Shown here: piece after piece, positions 46,017 to 58,258 of the stretch
How positions within the stretch are numbered: position 1 is the first letter of the stretch
Layout: each line of letters starts with the position of its first letter
From: Arthrobotrys musiformis
Taxonomy: Eukaryota > Ascomycota > Orbiliomycetes > Orbiliales > Orbiliaceae
Reading direction: 5' to 3'
Length of the DNA: 64,000 nt
Assembly (NCBI GenBank): GCA_036971715.1
Contig: JAVHJL010000011.1
Span: 992,001 to 1,056,000, forward strand
Notes under the pieces: model-generated
What the model was told of the DNA's origin: nothing
The model's database searches: none
What the model saw: the letters and a program-made list of their open reading frames with translations, nothing else
Program-made: the position numbers and the translations under genes

Positions 46017-48446
46017 TTTGGGTATTGTTAAATTAAAATAGAATATATATTCTTAAAAATTATCCAGGTAGGAATTCGAGAAGGCCTTTCAGTTCTTGCT
46101 CTGCTTTCGAATGCTTGATCGTGAAGATATCATGACAATGGAACCCAAGTCCTCCTTATATATTTCCAACGCTCGGATCTTTAGAGCTCCATGACCCCGA
46201 GTCAGAGCTGTCTGATTCCCACCTTATCCACAACATACCCGCCGCGACGGCCCATATACCATAAGGAGCGAGAAAGAGCGAGCGAAATTCCCCACAACTC
46301 TAGGCGTGTTTAATCCATGGAACGGCCAAAAACTTTATTATTTTCCGTCTGCTAGAATAAAGTTGCGTATAGACTACCCGCCAAGACGCTCCTGTTTTGT
46401 CCATGTGGATCCCTTGGACGTCAAAATGTATGTTCGGTAAGACTAGATAAGATGATCAGGCTGCTCGCTCGTCAGGCTAGATCCTAGCTTCAATCTGGAG
46501 ATTCTAGCTTGGCGCCGTCTGATATTTTCGCGCTTAGACCATGTGGTGACCAAAGGCCTTCCGGTACGGGATATTGAGTGGTAAATCTCAAAGAATTTCG
46601 GTTTGAAACGATTTGTGGCCTAAAAATGGGACCTCATCTCATGTTTCAACTTGAAAAGTTTATACTGTGGAGCTATTCACTTGTTGGATTTTATTCAGCT
46701 CTGCGTTGCATAATTGATCTGCGAGATGCTGGTCGGGTCAGGATTTAAGCCTCGGCGTGAGGCTTTAGGGGTAAATAGACACTACAAAGCCATCTTCAAC
46801 CTTGGGACCGTCGATTTTGCCTTTATCCCTTAAGGACCCCTATAAGATCCTCTACCTCAGCATTATGCCAAAAAAAGTTCCACCAATGACCAAATTTACT
46901 CGAGGTCGCCGGCTAACTACTTCGGTAGGCTGATTTCATACTTGAGGCTGCGCCATCCAATATATATCATATTGGACGTAATATATTGAGGCAAAAAAAA
47001 AAAACCTTAGATCTCCCTCGGACCTCGATAGTAAACCGAAGTTCTAAATTTGAAGCCGACGAGCGAATGCATGTTGCAAGGGAATGCCGGCATGGCCTGT
47101 CAGCCAAGATCAGCTAAGGCGGAATCGCTTCCCGCGAACCATAGAACGTGAAACGTCGCTACCAAAGAAGAAAAATAGCTTCACGATCAAGGTTCGACAA
47201 GAGTGGAACTTGGGAAGGACATAAACAGCGTAGAGAAGTTGGGAACTCTCGGCGCGGCTACTAGAAGACCGAGGTCAGTGCTAATTTCTTGTAGGTTTGG
47301 GTATAAAAGCGGTTTTTTTCTGCAATAGAAAGCTATATTATATTGCGCTCAATCTATAGGCGGGTAAGCGGATCCGTGGATAATTAAGCCTATGCAGCTT
47401 CTGCAGATGCATATATCAGCCTTAGAGTCATGGAACGCAAGGTCTAATACGTCAGTCCACGGAAATTCTTTGCATTACACCGCTGGAATTTGGCATCGAA
47501 TCGAGGCCGTGGCTATGATACATGTTCTAACGTTATGAAGCCTTGAGAAGAGTGTCTGAAGCTATCTCATAAGCTAATTGCAAATGCTACGGGTGTTCCA
47601 AACAGTTGCATATTGGTCTTTTTTTCGAACTTGAAATTTTAACAGCTTCGATAAATCTACAAAATTAAATGTCATAGAGTTCGATAAATATTTGAAACTA
47701 TCCAGTAGTTAATTTAATTTAGACGATACTCAAAACGATAATTGTAGTTCGAAGGATGAACAACGGGTCATATCTAATTGTGAGCGGACAAGAATTGCAA
47801 GTCGATCTCGGCACTTCTAAAGCTCCAACTCATAGCTCCACAAATGCGACAATTACAATGAATTGGCGATTTATTTTGCCGTCTTGTCTTTCGGTTCACC
47901 GGGTCGGGAGACGAAGTGTGTCCTCCTTTTCCATCTGCAAATAAGTTTCCAAAGGGTTTTCCTACTGCGCAGCTGTGATCGATAGGGTACCTCGTATCTC
48001 GCTGCCTTGCATCCTATAGTATCTGAAAGCCTCAAGTTATATCTTATATTCTCGATAGCTACCTCTAGCTGGCCGGTGTGCATTGTGAACATATTCCACT
48101 ATTTCCATTTCAGTTCTAGTTCAAAAGGCTAGGGGTTGCTACAAAACGGCGCAGCACTGGAAACAAAGACAAAGGCTACTACTTTGAATAAACCGTCGTA
48201 GATAGTGTAACATGTAATAGAGCGGTGCCATGTTAGTTTCCAATCCATTTCTTGAGCTCAAGAGTCTCTAAAATTTGTCACAGCTCTACAGGAAAAATAC
48301 CACTGAAGGAACGGGACGTACGTCTAGTTAAAGCGTATTCGGTCCCGCGAACTCAAGATGAATGTAGTGGGTATACGTATGGAGCCTGGAAGGTAGATCT
48401 GAGAGCTACCTAAACCCACTCTCAGATCTCCAACCACGCAAATGAG
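46017..48446. other. 2.4-kb region without a supported gene
   Basis: 5' flank of the pectate lyase and then unassigned AT-rich DNA. Short ORFs at about 47756-48092 have no support. Confidence 0.5.
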
Positions 48447-49329
48447 ATGAATCTAGAGCTACTAGAAGTGAAGGAAGTCAAATTCCTACCTGTCGCCGAA
48501 CTGCAGCTACCAATATCAAATCCATCGTATCAGGGCCAGCTGCACTTACATACCGTACCCTCCCAAACCGAAATCGCTCAAGGTCGGAATGAAATAATCC
48601 CACCCATAACTCCCAAACGAGGCTGTCGGGGATTCGATCCAGCGACTCCTTTATGGCAGATCCTCCTGCCGTATACACCCACAAAACCGTACTATGGTTC
48701 GTCTACGGTGAGACAGAAGAAATACGGAGACACCACTGAGAGGCCCTTGAGAGAGAGGAGGCCTATAAGTTCCGCTTCACCTGGAAGAATCGTTGGTCGA
48801 CTGTACCGTCGCTACGGCACTCCTCCTCCGCGACCGAAATTTGGGGGTTTGTATAACAGCGAAGATTCCAGATTGCAAGGCTTGGATTGGAGCCAGCTTC
48901 CAGGTATGTGCTAGATATTTTCGTCACCAATATATTATCGATAATAGGCCGCCTCAATGTACGGGTCGGTATGGCCGTGGATACAAATATGTATTGAAAT
49001 ACTCTCCTCTGCTAGACATCCATGCCTCGCGGATACCAAGACCCGACTCCCCACCGTTCGTGTTCACACTAAATTGTCCACCTGAAGACGATGAAAGTGA
49101 GTGTATACCCACCACCCAAGGTTTCGAAACCCCATCGCCAAATATTATCCTCGAAGACTATGATTCCGATGATACCATAGAGGCATTTGCATACCATGCC
49201 GCTACTTCGCCATCAACTATCGTCCATTACCGATCTACGATGCGTAGAAGGATGAAGAAACTGCGAGGTGGTGCTTGTGGGAACGCTCTCACAATTCATG
49301 GTCCTATGGTGGAGCTTGCCGTGGGATAG
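48447..49329 (+). CDS. Hypothetical protein, frame unresolved (possibly broken)
   Basis: One frame opens at the ATG at 48447 and encodes a basic, Pro/Arg-rich stretch (ISSASPGRIVGRLYRRYGTP) up to a GTATGT donor at 48904. The only nearby acceptor (48947) joins to a frame that stops after 17 residues. A second frame, 48793-49329, reads through the same stretch unspliced and encodes an acidic tail (SPNIILEDYDSDDTIEAF) and a basic end (MRRRMKKLRGG). Both look protein-like, so either the gene is short and spliced, or one frameshift separates its two halves. No domain is recognised. Confidence 0.4.
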
Positions 49330-50053
49330 AATGATAATATAAGTCAAAAAGTAAAAAAACTTATAAGTATGAGCGTTTTCATTTATATATTTTTGGGTTC
49401 GCTGTGTCTATTAAACATTATCTACAAACCACCTCAACTTTATAGCCTTGCTAAAGAGGGGTAAAGATCACTCTGCTCTTATTATATTTGTTATATATTT
49501 AGCCCAGGTCGAATATCGCTAGTTCCACGATCTCGAAATTATTATCAAATGTTCCGAGAGTAGCTTGGTAATACTTTGAATCGAAATACTACAGTCCTTA
49601 ATTAGACCGTTCGGTCAGTTAATTCTAAACTCCACTACCATAAGATATATGCAAGAAAGCTAGGTCCATATGGATATCTACCGTATCCTAAAATGCAATT
49701 TACTTCACAAATATCAAATACCTATTTTATATATAAGGAACCCAGGCATGGGTTTGAACGTGTACACTAATGAGCTCAACGCTATCGCTTTGTGACGTCT
49801 AGGGACGAAACCGCTCAGGAACGGACTTATGCCTGGATCATAGGTCAAATATATCAGCGATACACAAAGACAAAATATTTTCATGAAAGTTCCGAAAGGA
49901 TCATTTTTCCAAGGTTGTGCCTCTCAACTTTTCTTGGAAACGAGACTAGCTGCTTTTAAATTATAAAGCTTTTGAGACATCACCATTATCACTACCCCCT
50001 ACCATCTTCGACCATCTCTATTCACAACCACATGCAAAATCCAAAATTCCAAA
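49330..50053. other. Intergenic, no gene seen
   Basis: AT-rich. A weak tRNA-like box sequence around 49745-49800 was considered and not accepted. Confidence 0.5.
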
Positions 50054-50665
50054 ATGACAGAGTCCACGAAACCAAAGGTCACCAAAGCAGCCATGAAATC
50101 AAAGATCCCAAAAGCGGAGCCAATAAAAGACAAAGACGAACTCAAAGACAAAGAACCCCCAAATGAACCGAAATCCCCACCTCCCATCGAGCCAGAATCC
50201 CCAAAGACAGCACCGACATCCCCTAAAAACCCCGAACAAACAACAGGCACAACCCCAAAGGAAACCCCAACGATAGCTACAATAGATCGTATGAGGGCTC
50301 GTGAAGACATTCCCGTCGAATTAGACCCCAGAACGATCGGAAAGATCCGAAGTCCGAACTTCGCACAGTTCAAGACTTCGTCGTCGGCGGGACTGGGTCC
50401 TCTCTCCGCAAAGAAGCTCCGCAAGGATCTAGAGAGTATGTTTTTTTTCTGAATTTGATAATACAACGTGGCAACGCGGAATCCAAGCAGATTTTATTAT
50501 GGGGGATAATTGCTGATCTTTATGATAATTGTGATTTTAGTGAGCGGTACACCCACTCATACGCCGACGAAGAACCGGTATGCGCCTGCGGTTGATAAAG
50601 CCGATTTTGAGCTGGATATATGTGCAAAAATAGGGGCTATCAAATGGGATTCGGATGACGATTAA
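50054..50665 (+). CDS. Small disordered Lys/Pro/Glu-rich protein, 168 aa
   Basis: Exons 50054-50435 and 50541-50665 join in phase (GAG A then TG), giving LRKDLEMSGTPTHTPTKNRY across the junction. The first 80 residues are low complexity, rich in Lys, Pro, Glu and Thr. The C-terminal half is better ordered (IDRMRAREDIPVELDPRTIG; ending IGAIKWDSDDD). No signal peptide, membrane segment or known domain is seen. The clean intron and consistent codon use support a real gene. Confidence 0.7.
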
Positions 50666-51378
50666 GTAATCGAGGGCAATCAAAGAGAACTGCATAAGAT
50701 ACCTTCTATGGAAGGTGTCATAGGGGGGACCGGCGTTTTATATCATGAACAAATTGAATTCTGAGAGGTTATAGACATGGATATTGCATTGAATATTTTC
50801 TGGGGATTAGTAGAATTTCGTTTCTTATTCATTATATTAGTTGCACTTCCAAGGAATATAATATATGGCGTTCTGGGTACCTCAAAGCATACTTCGTAAG
50901 CAGTATTTATATAAGATAAAGAATATCAGATACCAACAAGGGCCAGCGAGGCCTTCAAAACGCTTCTACTCCATAAAGATATGGTTTTTCACTGAGGTTT
51001 CTCATTTTATCTCGAGAAGAAGAAAAAGTTTGAAGTGATTCGTGTGCATTTCGATCAGTTTTCTTGACTTTCAATCCCAAGGTCAAGAAGACTGTTACCA
51101 CAGTTACTATATCTCCAATAGAACCCCCCAAATTACTTGGAGAAGTGTAACTTCCAATATTCCAGTAATTTCTTTTTTTAAAAAAAAAGTTGTAGCTGTG
51201 CTCGACAGTCCGTGAAGTCTAAATATAAATGCAGGCAGAAATTTATAACAGAGTTTGGTGTTGCCGTTGGGATCCCTGCCAGCCACGGCGCCGCATTGCA
51301 TACTGTCGCACCAACCCGACTCGAAGTCCACATGGCTACTTCATCCACATCGATCCCTCGCGAATCCCGCCATCCACC
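50666..51378. other. Intergenic, no gene seen
   Basis: 3' flank of the small protein and 5' flank of the HAD hydrolase. Nothing further supported. Confidence 0.55.
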
Positions 51379-52863
51379 ATGTCCGCAGCCCCGGGACGCC
51401 TGGGCCCCTCCGTCCTGCGCCTGCATGCGCATCGTTCCACCCTCAGGCCATTGTCCCTCGTCCGCCGCAGCTTGCCTGTAATAATACGACAATGTAGAAA
51501 CTACAGTTCTTCGCCGCCAGATTATGCATTTGCGTTTGAGTATGTGCCCCCGGTATTCTCTAGACCTGTAAACGTATATTTTTTCCATAAACCATCGTTT
51601 ATTGTTTAATATATATTCATTCGTGTGCATGCTAAAACAAGTTAAATTTTTTTAAAAAAAATAACAGTATCGACGGCGTCCTCCTCCGCGGCCGCACTCC
51701 CCTCCCAGGCGCCACAAAATCCCTGCGAAAACTCCAAGATAACCATGTTCCTTTCATCCTCCTCACCAACGGTGGTGGGAAACACGAATCCGAGCGGACG
51801 GAGGAGTTATCGCAACTTCTTGATGTTCCCATAACCGAAGATATGTTTATACAATCCCATACGCCGTTTAAGGGACTCGTGGGACGGTATTCTAGTGTTT
51901 TGGCTGTGGGGGGTGAAGAAGTTGGTGAAGGCGAGGGGTGGAAGGATGATAAGATTGGGAGGAGGGGTGAGGGGGGTGTTAGAGAGGTGGCTGAGAGGTA
52001 ATTGGGCGTGTATTACACCTCTTTTTTTCTTCTTTGCTATCGATGCGGACAGATTACTCTTTGAAGAAGGGGGAAGTGCTGACAGTACGATGTAAATGGC
52101 GGTTTTATACAGATACGGATTTAAATCGGTCCATACACCACATACTCTGCTGCACCACCACCCGGAGATATGGCCATTCGGGTGTCCGCAGCTACATCAC
52201 AACCTACATCACCCATCATCACCAGAACATCCACATCACCACCCCCCACCGCTCTCTCCGATAGATGCAATTCTAGTGTTTAACGATCCAAGACATTGGG
52301 GTCCAACATTGCACGTCATCATTGACTTATTGCTCTCCACACGCGGAGAACTGGGAACATACAGCAGCACCAATGGTATCGACGTTCCAGGGCAGGGGAA
52401 ATATCAGAATAACAACCAACCGGATGTATGGTGGTCCAATAACGATCTATGGTGGCAAGGAGAATACCACCTGCCTAGATTAGGACAAGGCGGGTTTCGA
52501 GCGGCCGTTGAGGGCGTATGGAGTAAGATCACAGATGGAGAAATGCTCAAAGCCACGACTATCGGGAAGCCGTTCAAGGAAACCTATGCATACGCAGAAG
52601 GCGTGCTGAACAATCTCCTGAAAAAAGACGTGGGAGAGCAGGCCAAGGTTAAGAGAGTATACATGGTAGGAGATAACCCAAGAAGCGACATCATGGGGGC
52701 GAATGGGTACGGCTGGTATAGTTTATTGCTGGAGACTGGTGTTTTCAACAGAGATAGAGAAGGCGGCGAAGCAGCATTGAAAGGCGATATGAGACCGAGG
52801 CAAATACTGAAGGACGTGGAAGAGGCCGTGAATTTCGGAATGGCGAGAGGGGGCACATCGTGA
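51379..52863 (+). CDS. Mitochondrial-type HAD-superfamily hydrolase (CECR5/HDHD5, yeast YKR070W-like), 413 aa
   Basis: Exons 51379-51539, 51668-51997 and 52113-52863 join in phase. The N terminus is an Arg/Ser/Leu-rich presequence (LRLHAHRSTLRPLSLVRRSL), typical of mitochondrial import. The HAD nucleophile motif FAFDIDGVLLRG (D54, D56) is split by intron 1. Motif II is FILLTNGGG, and the late acidic motif is VYMVGDNPRSDIMGANGYGW. This is the class IIA HAD arrangement of the CECR5 group, whose substrate is not established. A His-rich stretch about nt 52155-52255 is an insertion relative to what I expect, and could instead be retained intron. Confidence 0.88.
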
Positions 52864-53337
52864 CCATTTCCATGACCGACTAGTACTAGTCTATAGTCCT
52901 TGTCCCTCGCCCAGGCCAGGCCAGGACACTGACATATGTCAAGAAGCGGAACTGCATGATCCTTCACCGTGCGCAGGCATAATACCGCCACCATCGTCAT
53001 ATCTGCATGACCAAGTATTCTACCTACCCAATTAATATATTTTTTCCACGATGTTCTCGTAAATTTTACTAGATTTACCTGTATTTCAACAGGGGCGCGG
53101 AGTTACATAGCGCGGAACATTCCGGGGCCCTCATTTGGTGGCTCTGATTTTAAATATTTTATATCGTGACTAAGCAGACTTGTCAGCCGCTCAAGCTTTG
53201 GCCTTAAAGCTGGGCCAAAGCCCGGAACCAACATAACATCCAAAACCACCCCTCTGCTCGCTCTTCCCCACCAATCTCCACCAACCTCCCACCATCACGA
53301 CGGCTTCACCAACCACGCCCGTACGCACCAGTTGGCT
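52864..53337. other. Intergenic, no gene seen
   Basis: Spacer between the HAD hydrolase and the second F-box gene; nothing supported. Confidence 0.55.
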
Positions 53338-54666
53338 ATGAATGGCCACGTCCAGAGCAATGGCAGCTCCTGTGGGCCGACGAAACCCTACCAATCCCTT
53401 CCTTACGAGATCATATGCGAGATCATTAGCTACATAACCTCCCAGAGTACCCTGCAAGCCCTCAGTCTTGTATCCCATCGATACAATGCCGCTGCAAACC
53501 CAGCTCTCTATCGACACCCAAAACTAACCTCGTCCACCATCGATTCATTCGTTCATTCCGTCGCCCCCACCGTTTTCCCGCCTCCGAAGAAGAATCCAAA
53601 CTCCAAAGAATACCATCTCTCCGATTTGGTCACCACCCTCGACCTCTCACCGCTATTATACAGCGAAACCCTGCGGACTTCGATCGCTCGTTTGCTCACC
53701 CACTGCCGGAATATAACATCCCTCACGGGTTCCCAAAAATCCTTCAACGGCGTCGCCCTTCGCGCATTAAGGCATAGCACAAAACTAACCTACCTAAACC
53801 TAACCCCCTGTCAAGACTCCTGCGACCTCCAGGACTTCTTCCACGCTCTAAACCACCTCCCGAAACTCACAACCCTAAACTTCCCCCCGGGGGGCATGTT
53901 CTCATCCAGTTCCCGCCAAAGCGCCAGATCAGCTCAAACCACCCCAGCCGTACCAACCGTGGTAGCAACCTTCGTCTACCCATCCCTCCTCCAATCCATC
54001 TCCGTCTGCGGCTGCATAATAGACTCCACAATCCTAGCTTCAGGTTCCCCCCCAACAACCATAACCTCCTTCTCTGCCTCCCACCTCCCGTTCGTGCGTA
54101 TGGCCGCGCTGAGGCAGTATATAAACATGCTAGCCCCGCAATTAACCCAACTCTCAGTACTACATCCGATCCCCTGTCTCCCCCACAACTTCCTTGATAA
54201 AATCCTCCTCTCGTGCCCGAATTTAATACGTCTCATTGCATCGGTGGATTTTATGACGGCGCATATATTCGATGAAGAGAATTGTGTGGCGGAACATCCG
54301 ATCGAACGTATTGATTTGGATTGTTCGGGTGGGATAGGGAGTGAATTTAAAATCTCAAGCGATGACATAAGCATCGCATTGATGGAAGGGAGATTGAGGC
54401 GCTTGAGAGTCGTACGGGCGAGTAAGAGGCTCGGTTGGGCTAGAAAAGGGGAGAAGAAGAGGGTGGAGGATCTGGCGGAGTTACTAATAATGGATCGCAG
54501 TGGGTTCGGTGAGGAAGATGAAGGTGGTAGCGGGGCCGGTGATGATGAAGATGAGATTGCGAGTGAATATGTTATAGTCGAGAAGGATGATTTGGTTACA
54601 GACCCTGTGGATGATAATGCTGAGGATGAGATTAGTGGTAAGTTGGCGGGCGTTTGGATCTTCTAA
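53338..54666 (+). CDS. F-box protein with LRR-like body, 442 aa
   Basis: Single exon starting at ATG 53338. The F-box lies at about residues 18-55 (YQSLPYEIICEIISYI, then LQALSLVSHRYNAAANPALY). The following 300 residues have spaced leucine patterns (LRHSTKLTYLNLTPC; LNHLPKLTTLNFPPG) consistent with leucine-rich repeats. The C terminus is acidic (EEDEGGSGAGDDEDEI). It is probably an SCF ubiquitin-ligase receptor; the target is unknown. Confidence 0.88.
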   Translation: MNGHVQSNGSSCGPTKPYQSLPYEIICEIISYITSQSTLQALSLVSHRYNAAANPALYRHPKLTSSTIDSFVHSVAPTVFPPPKKNPNSKEYHLSDLVTTLDLSPLLYSETLRTSIARLLTHCRNITSLTGSQKSFNGVALRALRHSTKLTYLNLTPCQDSCDLQDFFHALNHLPKLTTLNFPPGGMFSSSSRQSARSAQTTPAVPTVVATFVYPSLLQSISVCGCIIDSTILASGSPPTTITSFSASHLPFVRMAALRQYINMLAPQLTQLSVLHPIPCLPHNFLDKILLSCPNLIRLIASVDFMTAHIFDEENCVAEHPIERIDLDCSGGIGSEFKISSDDISIALMEGRLRRLRVVRASKRLGWARKGEKKRVEDLAELLIMDRSGFGEEDEGGSGAGDDEDEIASEYVIVEKDDLVTDPVDDNAEDEISGKLAGVWIF

Positions 54667-55161
54667 TGCTCTTTTTTCCTCGTCTTCCTTTTTTCGTCAT
54701 TCTTCTCTGGGGGCAACTATCGGGATACCAAAGCGTCTTTTTTATGATAGTTATGTTTTTGATTTGTTTCCATGCATTCGATTCAACATCATCAGATTGA
54801 CAGAGCAGTTATTTCTTCTTCTTCTTGTCTCGAATTTCCGCTCTTTGTTTTGGATCGATTCTTATGCTGGAGCAAGGTAGGTCGTGTCAGTCTCATAGAC
54901 TAACAAGAATTCGAAAAAAGGGTCTCCTTTTTTGCAGAGTGTAGCTTTGAAATACTTAATATCCTTTTATCACTTCCTTATCCTTTAACATCTGTAGCCT
55001 CATGATCACTCGAAGTACTGGAGATTAAACTAGATATACGAATATCAAATAAAATTATAACAAAACAGAATAGAATCGACACTTATTAAGTAGAATGATA
55101 ATATAAGCAACAACATCACAAAAGACTGAAAGCAAAACGAAAACCTGCCGCTGGTGATACA
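54667..55161. other. Convergent intergenic spacer
   Basis: 3' flanks of the F-box gene and the Gemin2 homologue; T-rich then A-rich, no gene. Confidence 0.6.
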
Positions 55162-57255
55162 CTACCTCCTCTCCAACAATAGATCCCTCTGCCCGAATAC
55201 CTCCCCGACAATACTAACGATCATGTCTAACGCAAATACCGTCTTGACATCCGGCATTCTCTGCATCTTGTCCGGGGCTTCAGCGTCCACGCCGTCTTCG
55301 ACCTGATCCTTCGATTCTACAGCATCCCTAGCATCGTTAGGGGCAGGCGTGTGTTCCATTTCCATTTCCAACTGTAGTTGCGCGGAAGCAAGGTCACTAT
55401 CGGCGGCATCAGCGTCAGGGAGCAATTGATCCACGGATACCGTCCCCACAACCGGGCTTTCCGCGTTCCCGGCCTCGGGTGTCGCAGGAATAACCGAAAT
55501 CGAGGGGACTGATAGCGTAGAGCTATCAGCAGGCTTCGATGCCGTAGTAGCAGCAGGCTTCGATATCCGTACAGCCCTGGGCTTGAAAAGCGCCATTTTC
55601 TTCATCGGACGTTCCTGCTCTACAACTTCCTCGGACTCGATTTCGTTCGCTTCAACTTCTTGGTCTTCTAGGCCTTCTTGGTCCCCCGTCTCAAAATCAA
55701 GATCCTCGATCTTGAACTCCACTGGAAATCCTACCTGCTCGTCTACTTTAACGCCTTCTTCATGATCACCGACGACGGCGTCCTGCCCCCCACCATTCAT
55801 ATACTCCACAACCCCTCTCTGGAGCTCCTCATTCCACCAATCTTCCCCGCCTTCCTGTACAATTTTCATTCTAGCTTCGGCAGCCTTATCAAGATTGAAT
55901 ACTGCCTTCTTCCCCAACTCTCTTAAAACACTAACTTCTTCGTTCAACAATATTCCCACATCGTTTACTCTGGCTAAAAGAGCCCATATCCACTTCCCCT
56001 GCCATTCATTCACATTCCGCCATCCAAGGTATTTACGTAGATGTTTCAGCGCCTTTATAGCGCTTTCGGAAGGGATGGTCTGCAGAACGGGTAAAGAAGG
56101 TTCATTGGAGACCATAAAGTCCTTCCATTGGGTCGGTATAATAGGGAACGGGATCTCAGGTTCTTCGAATGGTGTTGTAATGAGCGCCTCACGGGTTGTG
56201 TGGAAGTTGGCGATTAAAGAGGAATGCCAGTCGTCAGAGACTACGCGTGGTGAGACAACAGTTGTTGTCGTAACCTTCACTAAGGTAGGGACCGGACGGG
56301 CTATGTACGCCCCATCGTCGTAATAGGCCGAAGAGCCGGAGTCGGAGAGGTCGTCGGAGAAGTCTTCGTCATCCCAATCTTCTTCCCACTCTTCATTCCC
56401 ATCGTCGTTATATTCAGCCTTGTCATCATATGAAAGCCTACCAGATTCCTTTTCTGCCGGTTCTGGATCCTTTTCGATTTTTAGAACTTCGTCTTCGTAC
56501 GATACGGTCTCTGTCGGCTCGGTGGCTGGTTGATGAGTCTTATTGTACTCGGCGACATTATCATCGTCGTACAAAAGACTATCATCATTCTGAGGCGCTA
56601 TCGGCCTGGATGTCGGAGCCGGGAGGGGCGCAGCGATAACGATGTTGGAAACTTTGACCGACGGCGTGGTCCCATTCATCTGCGCTGCAGTAAGGAGATT
56701 TGGGACTCCTCGAGCTTCGTGTCTATAAACATCACAAAATACTTACATCAGTCACAAGTTCGCCTAGTGCGCAAGAAAAAAAACAAAAGAGCAAAAAGAG
56801 CGCGTGTTAGAAAAGCAGTTTGGAAAGTAATCCGGGGATATTTATCTGAAAACCTACCTAACCATTCGTAAATACGATAAACCATCAAATGCAGGACCCG
56901 AGAGGTCGACATCGTCGTCCACGCCTTGTAGTTCGGGGAATGCACCGCGTTGGTTGGTACTAGGATCGATGTAGCCCTTTGGTCCGCTACCAAAGAAGCC
57001 GGCTTTACTCGATTTCAAGGGTTTCGTACCCCAGACGTAATCTTCCTCTGGCTGTTCTTCCGCTGTCGCATTGAGGCCTTCTGTTTCGCCATCGGCATAT
57101 TCATCGTTCTGGTTGGTGGCATCTTCGTAGTCGAGCTGCTGTTCTTGTTCAGCGGAAGTGGACTGCGCAGCTACGCGATGATGGGCAGATTTTTGGTGGT
57201 TATGATTGTGGTTATGGGAGGTAGGTTTCTTACCAGCCCTCTTTCTTTTAGCCAT
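55162..57255 (-). CDS. gem2: Gemin2/SIP1-family SMN-complex protein, 652 aa
   Basis: Gemin2 holds the Sm protein pentamer during spliceosomal snRNP assembly. Exons complement(56858..57255) and (55162..56722) join in phase (AG then A, Arg) to 652 aa. Conserved blocks in family order: FDGLSYLRMVRHEARGVPNL (the Gemin2 EYLRRVQIEA region, split by the 135-base intron); WHSSLIANFHTTREAL; LKHLRKYLGWRN with WQGKWIWALLARV; and the C-terminal MIVSIVGEVFGQRDLL (human LVSRYFDQRDLA). The N terminus is basic and His/Asn-rich, and acidic disordered insertions make it more than twice the human length (280 aa). Confidence 0.88.
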
Positions 57256-58258
57256 GATTCTAGGCTCTTGGTATAAGGTCCGGTTGGAGTGAGCGAGTGT
57301 GATAAGCTACCACAGGCGTATGTGGTAGTGGATGTGGCTAGGCCGTGAGGAGTAGTGATGCTAATAGTCGATGGTTGTCGGTTGAAGGTTGATGGTTGAA
57401 GGAAAGGAAAGAGAGGATAAGAGGCGGATGAATGATGATGAGTCGACTCCAGATCTGCGCAACACATCGCTGAAGTAAAATAACACACTGCGCTTGTTAA
57501 CGTACGATGACCAAAAACGTGGATTCCACGCACTCAATTTAATCGAATCGATCACAACCAGTTTTCATCAAAACCAGTAGATCATTTAAAGATATATACA
57601 TCATTGTGACGTTTGAGGGAAAAGTTTGAGACCTGAAAATAATCACGGGGCTTGGTGTTTTCTCAAGTCGATATCGATCGCAGCACAACACCTTCTGAAT
57701 TCTGAAGTTCCGATAGGTTTTTTGAGAGAAACCATTCATCGTGATTGCGGACTCAGGTTTGTATATAATAGAATCTCTTGATTTCAGGTTCAATCGAACG
57801 GACGAATGATTCTCTCATTCCAACGTCCCAGTATTGAAAACCGATAAATTTTTGATTTAGAAAGCAGTCACATGGGTCAAGGTGCTGGTTCACAGCACCC
57901 CGATATCTATGGTTACTTAGTTTAGATACCACACCAAGTACCTAGGCCTAGGAATAACCCCTAAGCTCCCAGACGGGTACCGGGTGCCGCAATACGGCCT
58001 AAGTATTTGAGCAAGCAAGCAAGACAGTTACACATAACAAATCAAATCGAAGGCTGAAGGTCACGATTCCAACAAAATTGAAGTGATAGTTATACAAGTT
58101 GAGGAGTCTAGCAACGAGACGATAGTAGTTATAGATCGACAATCAATTAATAAAACTCAAGTTATGTACAATTAGCTACTCATGTGTTAATACAGGGTCA
58201 ATATAATAGGTAGTAAACAAACGTCCATATGCATCCATATGTTCCTATGGTCATTTAT
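57256..58258. other. Intergenic, no gene seen
   Basis: 5' flank of the Gemin2 homologue and 3' flank of the phosphorylase-like gene. A TACCTAGGCCTAGG palindromic patch lies at about 57941-57954. Confidence 0.55.

Noticed and set aside
49745..49800. tRNA-like sequence with a near B-box on the minus strand
   Set aside because: The T-arm stem does not pair and no anticodon arm can be drawn.
57171..57533. 120-residue minus-strand ORF upstream of Gemin2
   Set aside because: Overlaps the first exon in another frame and translates 5' flank sequence.
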